Shown piece by piece: positions 15,772 through 24,068 of a stretch of 38,048 bases of DNA (positions are counted from its first letter, which is position 1; each line of letters starts with the position of its first letter). Made by a program: the position numbers and the translations under genes. A model generated the notes under the pieces. It ran no database searches, had not been told where the DNA came from, and was given only the letters and a program-made list of their open reading frames with translations. The stretch comes from Flavobacterium sp. ov086 (lineage in GTDB: Bacteria; Bacteroidota; Bacteroidia; Flavobacteriales; Flavobacteriaceae): contig NZ_FZNL01000039.1 in NCBI RefSeq assembly GCF_900187965.1, positions 1-38,048 on the forward strand, read 5' to 3'.

Positions 15772-16374
15772 CTAGTAATAAATGTCTAAAATTATATTCG
15801 ACTTAGAACTATCAATTATTTTTTCGATTCGTTTAAAGAATTGTTCATTTACCATTGGACAACCATGGCTGTTACTGATATAATAGTCTTGCTCGTCATA
15901 AGGAACTGCCGAATAATAATGCAAAACTATGGCTCTTTTGAAGGCGTTATTATTTGTTTCATCTAAACCATTTAGTTTATACGATTTTCCAAAACAACCT
16001 TTGTAACATTTTTCGATAGAATATCTGCCTAAAGCGGTGCAGTTAGAGTTTGGTGTATTGCTAAATCTTAAACTTCCTTTTACTCCGGTTTCAGATCCTG
16101 AACCGTGCGCCACAAGCCCTTGGTCAATAATTTTATTGTTTACTAAATCATAAACAAAAAAACGATTTTTACCAGATGGTATTCTCATGTCTACAAAAAA
16201 AGCGATTTTAGTATTGTATTTGGGATCAATACTCATCATGTTTCTTATTTCGCTAACTCTCGTATTAATCCTTTCTATTTCTACACTTGTAATAGAAGTT
16301 TCTTCCTTGTAGTAGTGTTTTGAACCCGTTAAAAACCCTACAGTCATAAACAAAAACAAACTAAATATTTTCAT
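15772..16374 (-). CDS. YkuD-like L,D-transpeptidase-family protein, copy 2
   Basis: 200 residues with an N-terminal signal segment (about 1-17, possibly a signal anchor). The YkuD_2 domain shows IPSGKNRFFVYDL, VAHGSGSETG (88-97), LHYYSAVPY and NSHGCPMVN with the canonical His170 and Cys172. It keeps every position of copy 1 without gaps, so the two arose by tandem duplication and then diverged. It has extra cysteines (residues 112, 123 and 127) absent from copy 1. It begins only 4 bp after the porQ stop and is probably translated from the porQ transcript. Periplasmic cell-wall role by family. Confidence 0.88.
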   Translation of the reverse strand: MKIFSLFLFMTVGFLTGSKHYYKEETSITSVEIERINTRVSEIRNMMSIDPKYNTKIAFFVDMRIPSGKNRFFVYDLVNNKIIDQGLVAHGSGSETGVKGSLRFSNTPNSNCTALGRYSIEKCYKGCFGKSYKLNGLDETNNNAFKRAIVLHYYSAVPYDEQDYYISNSHGCPMVNEQFFKRIEKIIDSSKSNIILDIYY

Positions 16375-16378
16375 ATAA

Positions 16379-17398
16379 CTATTGAAAATTTAAAATTAGA
16401 CCAAAAAGACTCGTATTTGCAGCCAATGTATATCTCGAATATGAATAATTAAACTTTAACTTATTCATTTTTAATCCAAATCCTAATGAAACTCCAGAAA
16501 AATTACGTTGATCAGCCACTCTTAATTCCTCTCCTCTTCTAAAATTATATCCTAAACGCAAATTAAATGCTCTTTTGGGGAAAAGCTCCACACCAAAAAC
16601 AACATGTCTTAAAGCATTATTTACAAACGAAACTTTCTCATTACTTGTTGATCCGTCAATGCTGGTTTCTCCACGAACGGGGTTTGAAAAAGAAATATTC
16701 CATTGTTGTAAATTTTCCAACGAAAGATGCCAACGGATTGGGACGTGCTCTAATTCCTGAGAAACTCCTGCAATGATTTCAAATGGTAATTTTTCCTGTA
16801 TTCCTGAATACGTTGTAAACTGTGTACCGATATTGCGAATTACCAACGCCAAATTTACGTCATTTTTTTCAATTATATACAAAAAACCTAAATCTATTGC
16901 ACCTCCAATAGAATTATAACTTTCTAACGTTGAAGTTATTAACTTAACATTTGCTCCAACATGTATGTCTGTGTAAGGAATATTATAAGCATACCCTAAC
17001 GATAATGCACCTTCACTTCCTGTAAAGCTTGATGTTGCCTGACCATTTTCGTCATATCCTTCAAATGAGCCATAGTTTACATAACTCATGCCTGCATAAA
17101 ATGTTTGAACGTGTCTGTCGTAAGTATAGGCATATGAAGCAGTTCCATAAGACGCTTCGCCATAATAACTTCCGTAATTCATTGCCAGATGATTGTCCAT
17201 ATCTTCATTTAATGCTGCCGGATTTGACATGACCTGATTCACGTCTTCATCATATATTGTAATCGTTTCCCCGCCTAAAGCAGCTTGTCGCGGAGAAGTC
17301 GTTAAATTTAAAAACTGATAAGTATATCGACCTCCTATTTGCCCGTAAGAAACCAAACAAATCAGACTAAAAAAAAGTAAAACAAATCGTTTTAACAT
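16379..17398 (-). CDS. porQ: Type IX secretion system protein PorQ
   Basis: 339 residues. A signal peptide (about 1-19, ending VSYGQ) is followed by an outer-membrane beta-barrel of the PorV/FadL-like type. Typical signatures are GRYTYQFLNLTTSPRQAALG near the N terminus, VNQVMSNPAALN (about 53-64), and the C-terminal LRLGYNFRRGEELR, FSGVSLGFGLKM and final FNYSYSRY...LNFQ strands. PorQ belongs to the attachment complex that processes and anchors T9SS cargo on the surface, so it may act on the leucine-rich-repeat protein at 358-2820. It lies downstream of lon and upstream of cmk, a context known from other Bacteroidota. Confidence 0.93.
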   Translation of the reverse strand: MLKRFVLLFFSLICLVSYGQIGGRYTYQFLNLTTSPRQAALGGETITIYDEDVNQVMSNPAALNEDMDNHLAMNYGSYYGEASYGTASYAYTYDRHVQTFYAGMSYVNYGSFEGYDENGQATSSFTGSEGALSLGYAYNIPYTDIHVGANVKLITSTLESYNSIGGAIDLGFLYIIEKNDVNLALVIRNIGTQFTTYSGIQEKLPFEIIAGVSQELEHVPIRWHLSLENLQQWNISFSNPVRGETSIDGSTSNEKVSFVNNALRHVVFGVELFPKRAFNLRLGYNFRRGEELRVADQRNFSGVSLGFGLKMNKLKFNYSYSRYTLAANTSLFGLILNFQ

Positions 17399-18053
17399 GC
17401 TTTTGGGGCGATTCCTATATGGGAATAACGCAAATGCGAAGATAAAATTATATAACTAACAAAAAATAAATTCCAATACAAAAATTCCAAATTCCAATTG
17501 AAATGAAAATTATAATGAAAAAGTCCAAATTCTAATTAAATTCCAATGTCATTAAGTTAAAGGGAAATCTATAAAATTACTTAACAGTTTAATCAAGAAA
17601 GTAATTAGAAAAATCCGTTTCTATCAGCGTTTTCGCTTTAGCGAATCCGTGAAATCAGTGTCTAATTTTGACGCGGATAAAACAGATTTACTTCGTAAAA
17701 ACGCGGATAAAAACAGGATTTAACTTGCAATAATTTTATTTTTTAAAAGCTTAAATTAATAACATTGCGCTTCGGGAGAAGCCCACGCAAGTAACTCGTT
17801 TAATGAAATTTTACCGCAAAGTTCGCAAAGGATTACGCAAAGTTCACAAAGTTTTTATTAATTACGCTTTGCTTTGAGATCGCAAAGGAATCGCGCAAAA
17901 GCTTCGGCACCAAATCCCAATTAAATCCCAATATTTAAATTCCAAATTCCAATTATAAGTGAGACTAAATTAAATAAAAAATCCAAACTCCAAAACTGAG
18001 TCGATCAGATTGGAATTTGGATTTTCAAAATATTGGAATTTACTTTAAAGTCT
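17399..18053. other. Gene-free stretch with degenerate short repeats
   Basis: About 650 bp. Short word repeats recur: attccaaattccaa (several places), aacgcggataaaa (about 17671 and 17700), and acgcaaagttc-caaag (17826-17850). No gene is visible. The lon terminator is at the right end. The bases before porQ show attcc-tatat-gggaat but no convincing promoter. Confidence 0.6.
17976..18025 (-). terminator. Terminator of lon
   Basis: aaaatccaaactccaa (17978-17993) pairs with ttggaatttggatttt (18010-18025), one mismatch; the A-run before it gives T-rich sequence on the minus strand. Confidence 0.8.
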
Positions 18054-20507
18054 TTATTTTAAAGTCTTTGCATTTTTCACACTTTGATCTGTTAAAGCTA
18101 AAGCTAAAACTTCACTCATTTCTTTTACGTAATGAAAAGTCAAGCCTTCTAAATATTCTGCTTTAATTTCATCAATGTCACTTTTGTTTTCATGACACAA
18201 AATGATTTCTTTAATACCTGCTCTTTTTGCAGCTAAGATTTTCTCTTTGATTCCGCCAACTGGTAACACTTTTCCACGAAGTGTAATTTCCCCTGTCATT
18301 GCTAAGCTTTTCTTCACTTTCTTTTGCGTTAACAAAGACACTAAAGAGGTTAACATTGCTATACCGGCACTTGGCCCGTCTTTTGGCGTTGCTCCTTCCG
18401 GAACGTGCAAGTGGATGTTATATTTCTGGAAAAGCTCTACATTTAAACCTAACTTTTTAGCATTGGCTTTAATATACTCTAAAGCAATTGTCGCCGATTC
18501 TTTCATGACATTACCAAGGTTTCCTGTAATTGTCAATGCTCCTTTTCCTTCAGAAATTAAAGATTCAATAAACAAAATATCCCCGCCAACACTTGTCCAG
18601 GCAAGACCTGTTACAACTCCTGCTATATCATTATTCTCATATTTATCACGCTCTAATCTTGGCACACCCAAAACGGTTACAATATCTTCGTCAGTTACTT
18701 TTTTATTGTATTCTTCGTCCATTGCAACTGCTTTTGCAGCATTACGAATCACCTGAGCAATTTTAGTTTCTAAGTTACGTACACCAGATTCACGTGTATA
18801 ACCTTCTACGATTTTTTCCAATTGTTTTTTACCAATTGTTAAATCTTTGGTAGTTAATCCGTGCGCTTCTAACTGTTTTGGAAAAAGGTGTCTTTTTGCA
18901 ATTTCAACTTTTTCTTCGATTGTATAACCAGACATTTTGATTACTTCCATTCTGTCACGCAATGCCGGCTGAATTGCTGACATATTGTTTGATGTTGCAA
19001 TAAACATAACTTTTGATAAGTCATAACCCATTTCAAGGAAATTATCATAAAAAGCGTTGTTTTGCTCCGGATCTAAAACCTCTAATAATGCCGAAGATGG
19101 ATCTCCACTATTTCCACTTGATAATTTATCAATTTCATCCAGAATAAAAACAGGATTTGAAGTTCCCGCTTTTTTCAAACTCTGAATAATTCGGCCTGGC
19201 ATCGCTCCTATATAGGTTTTTCTATGTCCGCGAATCTCTGCTTCATCACGCAAACCACCCAAAGAAATACGCACATATTCACGACCTAAAGCTTCTGCAA
19301 CTGAACGTCCAATAGATGTTTTACCAACTCCCGGAGGCCCTGTTAAACATATAATTGGCGATTTCATATCGTTACGAAGTTTCAATACTGCCAAGTGTTC
19401 AATCATTCTTTTCTTAACTTCTTCAAGTCCAAAATGATCTTTATCTAATATTTTCTGTGCATGTTTTAAATCGAATTTATCTTTAGAATATTCACCCCAA
19501 GGCAATTCTAAAAATAACTCCAAATAGTTGCGCTGAATTCCAAAATCAGGTGATTGTGGATTCATACGACGCATTTTTGACAATTCTTTTTCAAAATGTT
19601 TCTGCGTCTTTTCGTCCCATTTTTTGGTTTTGGCTTTAAGCCCCATTTCGTCCATTTCTTCCTCTTGCGAAACGCCTCCCAATTCTTCCTGAATGGTTTT
19701 CATTTGCTGATGTAAGAAATATTCACGTTGCTGCTGATCTAAATCAAAACGAACTTTTGACTGAATGTCATTTTTCAATTCTAATTTTTGCAACTCTACG
19801 TTCATGTAACGCAAGGTCTCAAGCGCTCTGTCTTTTAATCCGTTTATAGATAATAAACCTTGTTTCTCTTTTACGGATAAATTCATATTAGAAGAAACAA
19901 AATTGATCAAAAACGATTGACTTTCGATGTTTTTAATCGCAAAAGTAGCTTCTGATGGGATATTTGGACTTTCCTTTATAATTTGGATAGCCAACTCTTT
20001 AACAGAATCTAAAATAGCTGTAAACTCAGTATCATCTTCTTCTGGACGTTCTTCTACAACTTCTTTGATTGTTGCAGTGATATAAGGCTCTTCTGAAACT
20101 ACTTCGTCAATTTCAAAACGTTTTTTTCCTTGTAAAATAACTGTAACATTTCCGTCAGGCATTTTTAAAACGCGCAAAATTCTGGCTACAGTTCCTATTT
20201 TATGGATATCATCTTTTGATGGATCTTCGTCTTCTTCATTAATTTGCGAAACTACTCCAATGATTTTCCCACCGGCATTAGCATCGTTAATTAACTTGAT
20301 TGACTTGTCTCTTCCTGCTGAAATTGGAATTACAACTCCCGGAAAAAGAACTGTATTACGTAAAGGTAAAATTGGCAACGAAAGCGGAAGCTCTTCGTTA
20401 TTCATTTCTTCTTCGTCTTCTGGAGTTAATAATGGAATTAATTCGGCTTCTGAATCAAATTCTTGAAGTGACAGATTGTCAATGGTGAGTATTTTATGGT
20501 CTGACAT
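18054..20507 (-). CDS. lon: ATP-dependent Lon protease
   Basis: 817 residues, normal length for bacterial Lon. An N-terminal substrate-binding LAN domain (about 43-240) is followed by a coiled region (about 245-320), the AAA+ module with Walker A GPPGVGKT (390-397) and Walker B VFILDEIDK (453-461), and the Lon serine protease domain with Ser713 in DGPSAG and Lys756 in GGIKEKILA, spaced 43 residues as in E. coli Lon. It degrades misfolded and regulatory proteins in the cytoplasm; Lon also degrades many antitoxins, which may link it to the pair at 12.2-12.8 kb. An acidic N-terminal extension (residues 20-40) precedes the LAN domain. Starts at ATG 20507. Confidence 0.98.
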   Translation of the reverse strand: MSDHKILTIDNLSLQEFDSEAELIPLLTPEDEEEMNNEELPLSLPILPLRNTVLFPGVVIPISAGRDKSIKLINDANAGGKIIGVVSQINEEDEDPSKDDIHKIGTVARILRVLKMPDGNVTVILQGKKRFEIDEVVSEEPYITATIKEVVEERPEEDDTEFTAILDSVKELAIQIIKESPNIPSEATFAIKNIESQSFLINFVSSNMNLSVKEKQGLLSINGLKDRALETLRYMNVELQKLELKNDIQSKVRFDLDQQQREYFLHQQMKTIQEELGGVSQEEEMDEMGLKAKTKKWDEKTQKHFEKELSKMRRMNPQSPDFGIQRNYLELFLELPWGEYSKDKFDLKHAQKILDKDHFGLEEVKKRMIEHLAVLKLRNDMKSPIICLTGPPGVGKTSIGRSVAEALGREYVRISLGGLRDEAEIRGHRKTYIGAMPGRIIQSLKKAGTSNPVFILDEIDKLSSGNSGDPSSALLEVLDPEQNNAFYDNFLEMGYDLSKVMFIATSNNMSAIQPALRDRMEVIKMSGYTIEEKVEIAKRHLFPKQLEAHGLTTKDLTIGKKQLEKIVEGYTRESGVRNLETKIAQVIRNAAKAVAMDEEYNKKVTDEDIVTVLGVPRLERDKYENNDIAGVVTGLAWTSVGGDILFIESLISEGKGALTITGNLGNVMKESATIALEYIKANAKKLGLNVELFQKYNIHLHVPEGATPKDGPSAGIAMLTSLVSLLTQKKVKKSLAMTGEITLRGKVLPVGGIKEKILAAKRAGIKEIILCHENKSDIDEIKAEYLEGLTFHYVKEMSEVLALALTDQSVKNAKTLK

Positions 20508-20552
20508 AATAATATATAAGTCGTTTTGTCATTAATTTTTTAATCCTTACTG

Positions 20553-20560
20553 CAAATATA
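20553..20560 (-). promoter_or_regulatory. -7 box of lon
   Basis: Minus strand TATATTTG, matching TAnnTTTG, about 45 bases before the lon start. No clear TTG is found at the proper distance upstream. Confidence 0.5.
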
Positions 20561-20708
20561 ACGTTAGCTTTATTAGTTTATAATAAAAACATACTAAGCA
20601 GTTCATTTACAATGCGGATGATTAAAATAGACAATCACTATGCCAAAAGACACAATGAAATTATCTAATTAATCAGCCAAACTAATAAAATCAAATTGTT
20701 TTACCAAA

Positions 20709-20735
20709 AATAAATCCGCTCAAGGCGGATTTATT
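20709..20735 (-). terminator. Terminator of the DUF6252 lipoprotein gene
   Basis: aataaatccgc-tcaag-gcggatttatt is a perfect 11-bp stem; A-rich sequence to its left gives U-rich RNA on the minus strand. Confidence 0.85.
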
Positions 20736-20755
20736 ATTTTAGTTGCTTTATTGAT

Positions 20756-21727
20756 TTAATATAAAACACTAAAGCTTCCTTCTGTTATTTCATACTTTTC
20801 AGTTGTAGTATAGGTAATTTCCGTTGCAGAGAAGGTTCCGCTTATCGTTTTCTTTACTTTATCATGTTTTGATATAGTAATGGTACTGCCTTTTTTTGCA
20901 TCAAACATGTTACCAGGAGACATATCTTTATTATATCTAATTGTATAATCTGTATCCATTGTACCTATGGTATATGTTCCTTCTTTTACATCCCCTGGTA
21001 GAAACAATGAAATATTTTCAAGACTACCTCTATTGCCTGTAATGGCAATTTTACCCATAGTTTTAATCGCGCTTACATTTGTAGCAGTAAAATCTTCACC
21101 ATCAATTTTTGCTGAAAATTTGTTATTAGGCTGGATAATTGGTGCGTCTTCTTTATATGAGATTTTAGTAAATGATCCTTCTGTAATTGCTACTAATCCT
21201 TCCGCATCATCAAATCTCACACCTGTAAACTGAAATGTACCTGAAATCGTCTTTTTATCTTTGTCGATAGAAGTGATTTTTACAACTGCTGTATCATGAT
21301 ATCCGGGATGACCTTTACCTTTATCATTGGAGACACCTATATATGCCCATTCACTATCTTTTGCATAAGCAAGTGCGAAATTATTCTTGTCATCGGCATT
21401 ATCTTTAAACGTGTAAGTTCCTACTTTGCTATTTGGCAATGTGATTTGAATCAACTCACCCGTAGCTGTTTTTAAGCCAGAAATAGCAATATAATCATCG
21501 TTGACGATTGCTTGAACTGTATTTGCGGTAAAAATTCTTCCGTCTACAGTTGCCTTAAAAACACCAGGACCTTCTATAATAGTATCTTTTCCAGAACCAT
21601 TACCATTTCCTCCAATACCGTTATTAGACCCATTATAATTTCCACCATCCTCAAAGTCTCTAGTACACGAAGTAAAAGACATTCCTAAAGCAAAAAGCAA
21701 AAGAAACAAAACATTAATTTTTTTCAT
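20756..21727 (-). CDS. DUF6252-type lipoprotein with internal duplication
   Basis: 323 residues. A lipoprotein signal (FTSC, lipidated Cys21) is followed by a Gly/Asn-rich linker (about 30-50). Then come two homologous beta-rich domains: residues about 57-186 beginning FKATVDGRIFTANTVQAI and about 204-320 beginning FSAKIDGEDFTATNVSAI. Each ends with a KTISGTF strand and an ITEGSF strand. This is the DUF6252 pattern. The protein should sit on a membrane facing the periplasm or outside. The function is unknown. It is transcribed divergently from the sigma-factor operon, sharing about 195 bp of intergenic DNA. Starts at ATG 21727, with a TATATTTG -7 box. Confidence 0.85.
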   Translation of the reverse strand: MKKINVLFLLLFALGMSFTSCTRDFEDGGNYNGSNNGIGGNGNGSGKDTIIEGPGVFKATVDGRIFTANTVQAIVNDDYIAISGLKTATGELIQITLPNSKVGTYTFKDNADDKNNFALAYAKDSEWAYIGVSNDKGKGHPGYHDTAVVKITSIDKDKKTISGTFQFTGVRFDDAEGLVAITEGSFTKISYKEDAPIIQPNNKFSAKIDGEDFTATNVSAIKTMGKIAITGNRGSLENISLFLPGDVKEGTYTIGTMDTDYTIRYNKDMSPGNMFDAKKGSTITISKHDKVKKTISGTFSATEITYTTTEKYEITEGSFSVLY

Positions 21728-21745
21728 ATTATCAATTTTAACTTA

Positions 21746-21753
21746 CAAATATA
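21746..21753 (-). promoter_or_regulatory. -7 box of the DUF6252 gene
   Basis: Minus strand TATATTTG fits TAnnTTTG, about 19 bases before the ATG. No matching TTG was found at the expected -33 position. Confidence 0.5.
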
Positions 21754-21870
21754 GACTTAATAAATTGAAATAAAAATCTTACATAATATAAATTTACCCG
21801 CTTTAAAATTCAACATTCTGAGATTTTTTAAAATTATTATTAATAAAAAATTAATTATTTTTATAAAAAG

Positions 21871-21896
21871 TGTAACAAACCAAAAAAAGCCACGTC
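21871..21896 (+). promoter_or_regulatory. ECF-type promoter of the sigma-factor operon
   Basis: TGTAAC (21871-21876), exactly 16 bp, then CGTC (21893-21896). This resembles ECF promoters (an AAC-type -35 and a CGTC -10, as for Bacillus SigM/SigX) and not the housekeeping TAnnTTTG type. The predicted start is about 18 bases before the TTG start codon of the sigma gene, which suggests autoregulation. Confidence 0.6.
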
Positions 21897-21921
21897 ATTA
21901 TAAAAAACTAGCAATCAAAAC

Positions 21922-22476
21922 TTGAACATAACCAATCAAAATATCGAAGAATTAATCGCTCTTTGTAAAGAAAACAATCAGAAGGCTCAATTCGAAGTTT
22001 ACAACCGTTACTGTAAAGCAATGTACAACGTGGCTTACCGTATTGTGAAGGACGAACATTTTGCACAAGACGTCATGCAGGAAGGCTTTTTGAAAGCATT
22101 TACAAAAATTAACGACTACAAACAAGAAGTTGCTTTTGGAGCATGGTTAAAAAAAATAATTATCAATTACAGTATTGATTTTTATAAAAAAAACAATGCT
22201 TTTCAAGTCGAAGATTTGAGCAAAACACTCTATAAAGTAGAAGAAAACGACAGTTTTTTTTCTGAAAATATAGATTTGAATTCACTTAAAGTAAAACAGG
22301 TTTTGGATACCATTTTATCTTTAAAAGATAATTATCGGATGGTTTTGACGCTCTTTTATATTGAAGGTTACGATCAGGAAGAGATTTGCGAAATTTTGAA
22401 TATTAGTTATGCCAATTGTCGAACAACATTAAGCAGAGCTAAAGAGAATTTAAGAAAAAAATTAGAGGAAATATGA
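21922..22476 (+). CDS. ECF-family RNA polymerase sigma factor
   Basis: 184 residues. Region sigma2 covers about 20-90 (ARYNRYCKAMYN-type start, here FEVYNRYCKAMYNVAYRI, then DVMQEGFLKAFTKIND), and sigma4 covers about 120-180 (LKDNYRMVLTLFYIEGYDQE, then ILNISYANCRTTLSRAKENL). There is no sigma3, as in ECF factors. The start is TTG at 21922: no ATG lies in frame before residue 34, which is inside sigma2. It overlaps the anti-sigma-like gene by 4 bp (ATGA), so the two are translationally coupled. An ECF-like promoter just upstream suggests it activates its own operon. Signal unknown; an envelope signal is likely given the operon partners. Confidence 0.93.
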   Translation: MNITNQNIEELIALCKENNQKAQFEVYNRYCKAMYNVAYRIVKDEHFAQDVMQEGFLKAFTKINDYKQEVAFGAWLKKIIINYSIDFYKKNNAFQVEDLSKTLYKVEENDSFFSENIDLNSLKVKQVLDTILSLKDNYRMVLTLFYIEGYDQEEICEILNISYANCRTTLSRAKENLRKKLEEI

Positions 22477-23006
22477 AAAAGGAAAATGACAATTTAGACG
22501 AATTGTTTAACAAGTTTGAAAATCAATGGGACATTCAGGAAATGAATTCTGACCATCAGCTTGATTTTTTAAATAAATTAAATAAAAAGCAATCCAGAAA
22601 GAAATATTGGTTTGTAACAGCTGTTGCAGCTTCAATTGTATTGATGTTGGGAATATCTGTTTTTTATAAAAATGACAAACCAAAAGAATTCAAGTTTGCC
22701 TCTAAAGAAACCCAAAGAACTGATTCTATTTTCAGCATTTTGATCGATAATGAACTTGTTAAATTAAAAGAGAAAAGTTCGCCTGAAAATGAGCAAATCA
22801 TTAATGATGCGCTAAAGCAAATGAAAGTTTTTGATGCCGATTATACAAAAATCCTTAAAGAACTTCAGAAAAATGGCGAAAACAAACAAATCATTTACGC
22901 CATGATCAGTAATCTGCAAACGCGAATCTCTTTTTTACAAACTGTTTTAAAACGAATTGAAGAAAACGAAAATTTAAAAAACACATCTCATGAAAAAACA
23001 TTATAA
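22473..23006 (+). CDS. Membrane anti-sigma-like protein
   Basis: 177 residues. A cytoplasmic N-terminal part (about 1-44, acidic then KKQSRKKY), one membrane helix (about 46-65, WFVTAVAASIVLMLGISVFY) and a periplasmic helical C-terminal part (about 70-177) rich in Lys, Glu and Asn, likely coiled. This topology and the 4-bp overlap with the ECF sigma gene point to an anti-sigma factor. No ZAS zinc motif (HxxxCxxC) is seen, so it is not a classical zinc anti-sigma protein. It overlaps the next gene by 17 bp. Confidence 0.75.
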   Translation: MKKENDNLDELFNKFENQWDIQEMNSDHQLDFLNKLNKKQSRKKYWFVTAVAASIVLMLGISVFYKNDKPKEFKFASKETQRTDSIFSILIDNELVKLKEKSSPENEQIINDALKQMKVFDADYTKILKELQKNGENKQIIYAMISNLQTRISFLQTVLKRIEENENLKNTSHEKTL

Positions 23007-24048
23007 CATACTTATTCTATTCCTTTTAATTCCGCTTTTGGGGTTTTCAAATGATGATAATTATATATCAAAACAAAAAAGCATCAAAAAAACCTACATC
23101 GTAAATTCGAATGCAGGAATTGATATCACGAATAAATATGGTAATATAACGGTATCTACCTGGGACGAGGATAAAATAGATCTTGACATTACGATCAAAG
23201 TAACGGGCGGAAATGAAAATTGGGTCAACGAAAGACTAAATAGCATCGATGTTGATATTACAGCACTTAAATCATTGGTGTCTGCGGTAACGAACTTAGG
23301 AAGTTCTTCTTTAAAAAGTAAAGGAAGCAGCAATAGTTTCGAAATTAACTATGTTATAAAAATTCCAAAAAATGGCTCGGTTAAACTCGAAAACAGATAC
23401 GGAAATATCACCACTCTAAATTTAGAGTCAACAACCGACATTTCCTGCAGATACGGAAAAATAAATCTGGGAAGACTAAACGGATCAAACAATACAGTTC
23501 ATATCGAATATTGCCAAAATTCAAATATTGATTACATCAAAAATTCAGATATTGAAGCACGTTATTCCAATTTAAAAATCAACGAATCCGGAAATATAAA
23601 TCTTGATGCGAGTTACAGCGATTTGACTGTAGGAGATAGTCAGAATATTAAATATGATTGCAATTACGGAACCTTCAAATTTCAAAAAGTGAATTCTTTT
23701 TCCGGTTCGGGAAATTATCTCACTATCCAGATTTCTGAACTTTCAAGCAATCTGACTTCTAATATTACTTATAGCAAATTAAGTGTTGGTATTATAAATG
23801 AAAAAGCCGGTAATATCAATGTCAACTCAGGTTATTCTGATGTTTCATTGGGATATAGTTCAAATTATGCTTTTGATTTTGATATCGCAACACGATACGG
23901 TGGGATTAAAACGGGCGATGATTTAGAGATTTCTGTAAGTGAAAGCAAAAGCAGCAATAAAAACATAAGCGGTTATCATAAGAAAAAAGGTCAGAATAAA
24001 ATTCAGATAAACTCAAATTACGGAAACATATCATTAATCAAAAAATAA
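22990..24048 (+). CDS. Exported DUF4097-like beta-repeat protein
   Basis: 352 residues. A signal peptide covers about 1-20 (ILILFLLIPLLGFS). The rest is built of short recurring strands such as NKYGNITVSTWDEDKIDLDI, NRYGNITTLNLES, CRYGKINLGRLNGS, ASYSDLTVGDS and NSNYGNISLIKK, a ladder of Y-G/S-x-(I/L) turns about 18-22 residues apart. This is the pattern of DUF4097/putative adhesin-type right-handed beta-solenoid proteins. It is likely periplasmic or surface-exposed. The role is unknown. It is third in the sigma operon, starting inside the anti-sigma gene, so it is a probable output or sensor of the circuit. Confidence 0.8.
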   Translation: MKKHYNILILFLLIPLLGFSNDDNYISKQKSIKKTYIVNSNAGIDITNKYGNITVSTWDEDKIDLDITIKVTGGNENWVNERLNSIDVDITALKSLVSAVTNLGSSSLKSKGSSNSFEINYVIKIPKNGSVKLENRYGNITTLNLESTTDISCRYGKINLGRLNGSNNTVHIEYCQNSNIDYIKNSDIEARYSNLKINESGNINLDASYSDLTVGDSQNIKYDCNYGTFKFQKVNSFSGSGNYLTIQISELSSNLTSNITYSKLSVGIINEKAGNINVNSGYSDVSLGYSSNYAFDFDIATRYGGIKTGDDLEISVSESKSSNKNISGYHKKKGQNKIQINSNYGNISLIKK

Positions 24049-24068
24049 CAAACTTAAAATTTAAAGCA

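Noticed and set aside
18202..18756. 184-codon plus-strand open frame opposite lon
   Set aside because: It is the complement of the conserved Lon protease domain; its length follows from codon bias of the real gene.
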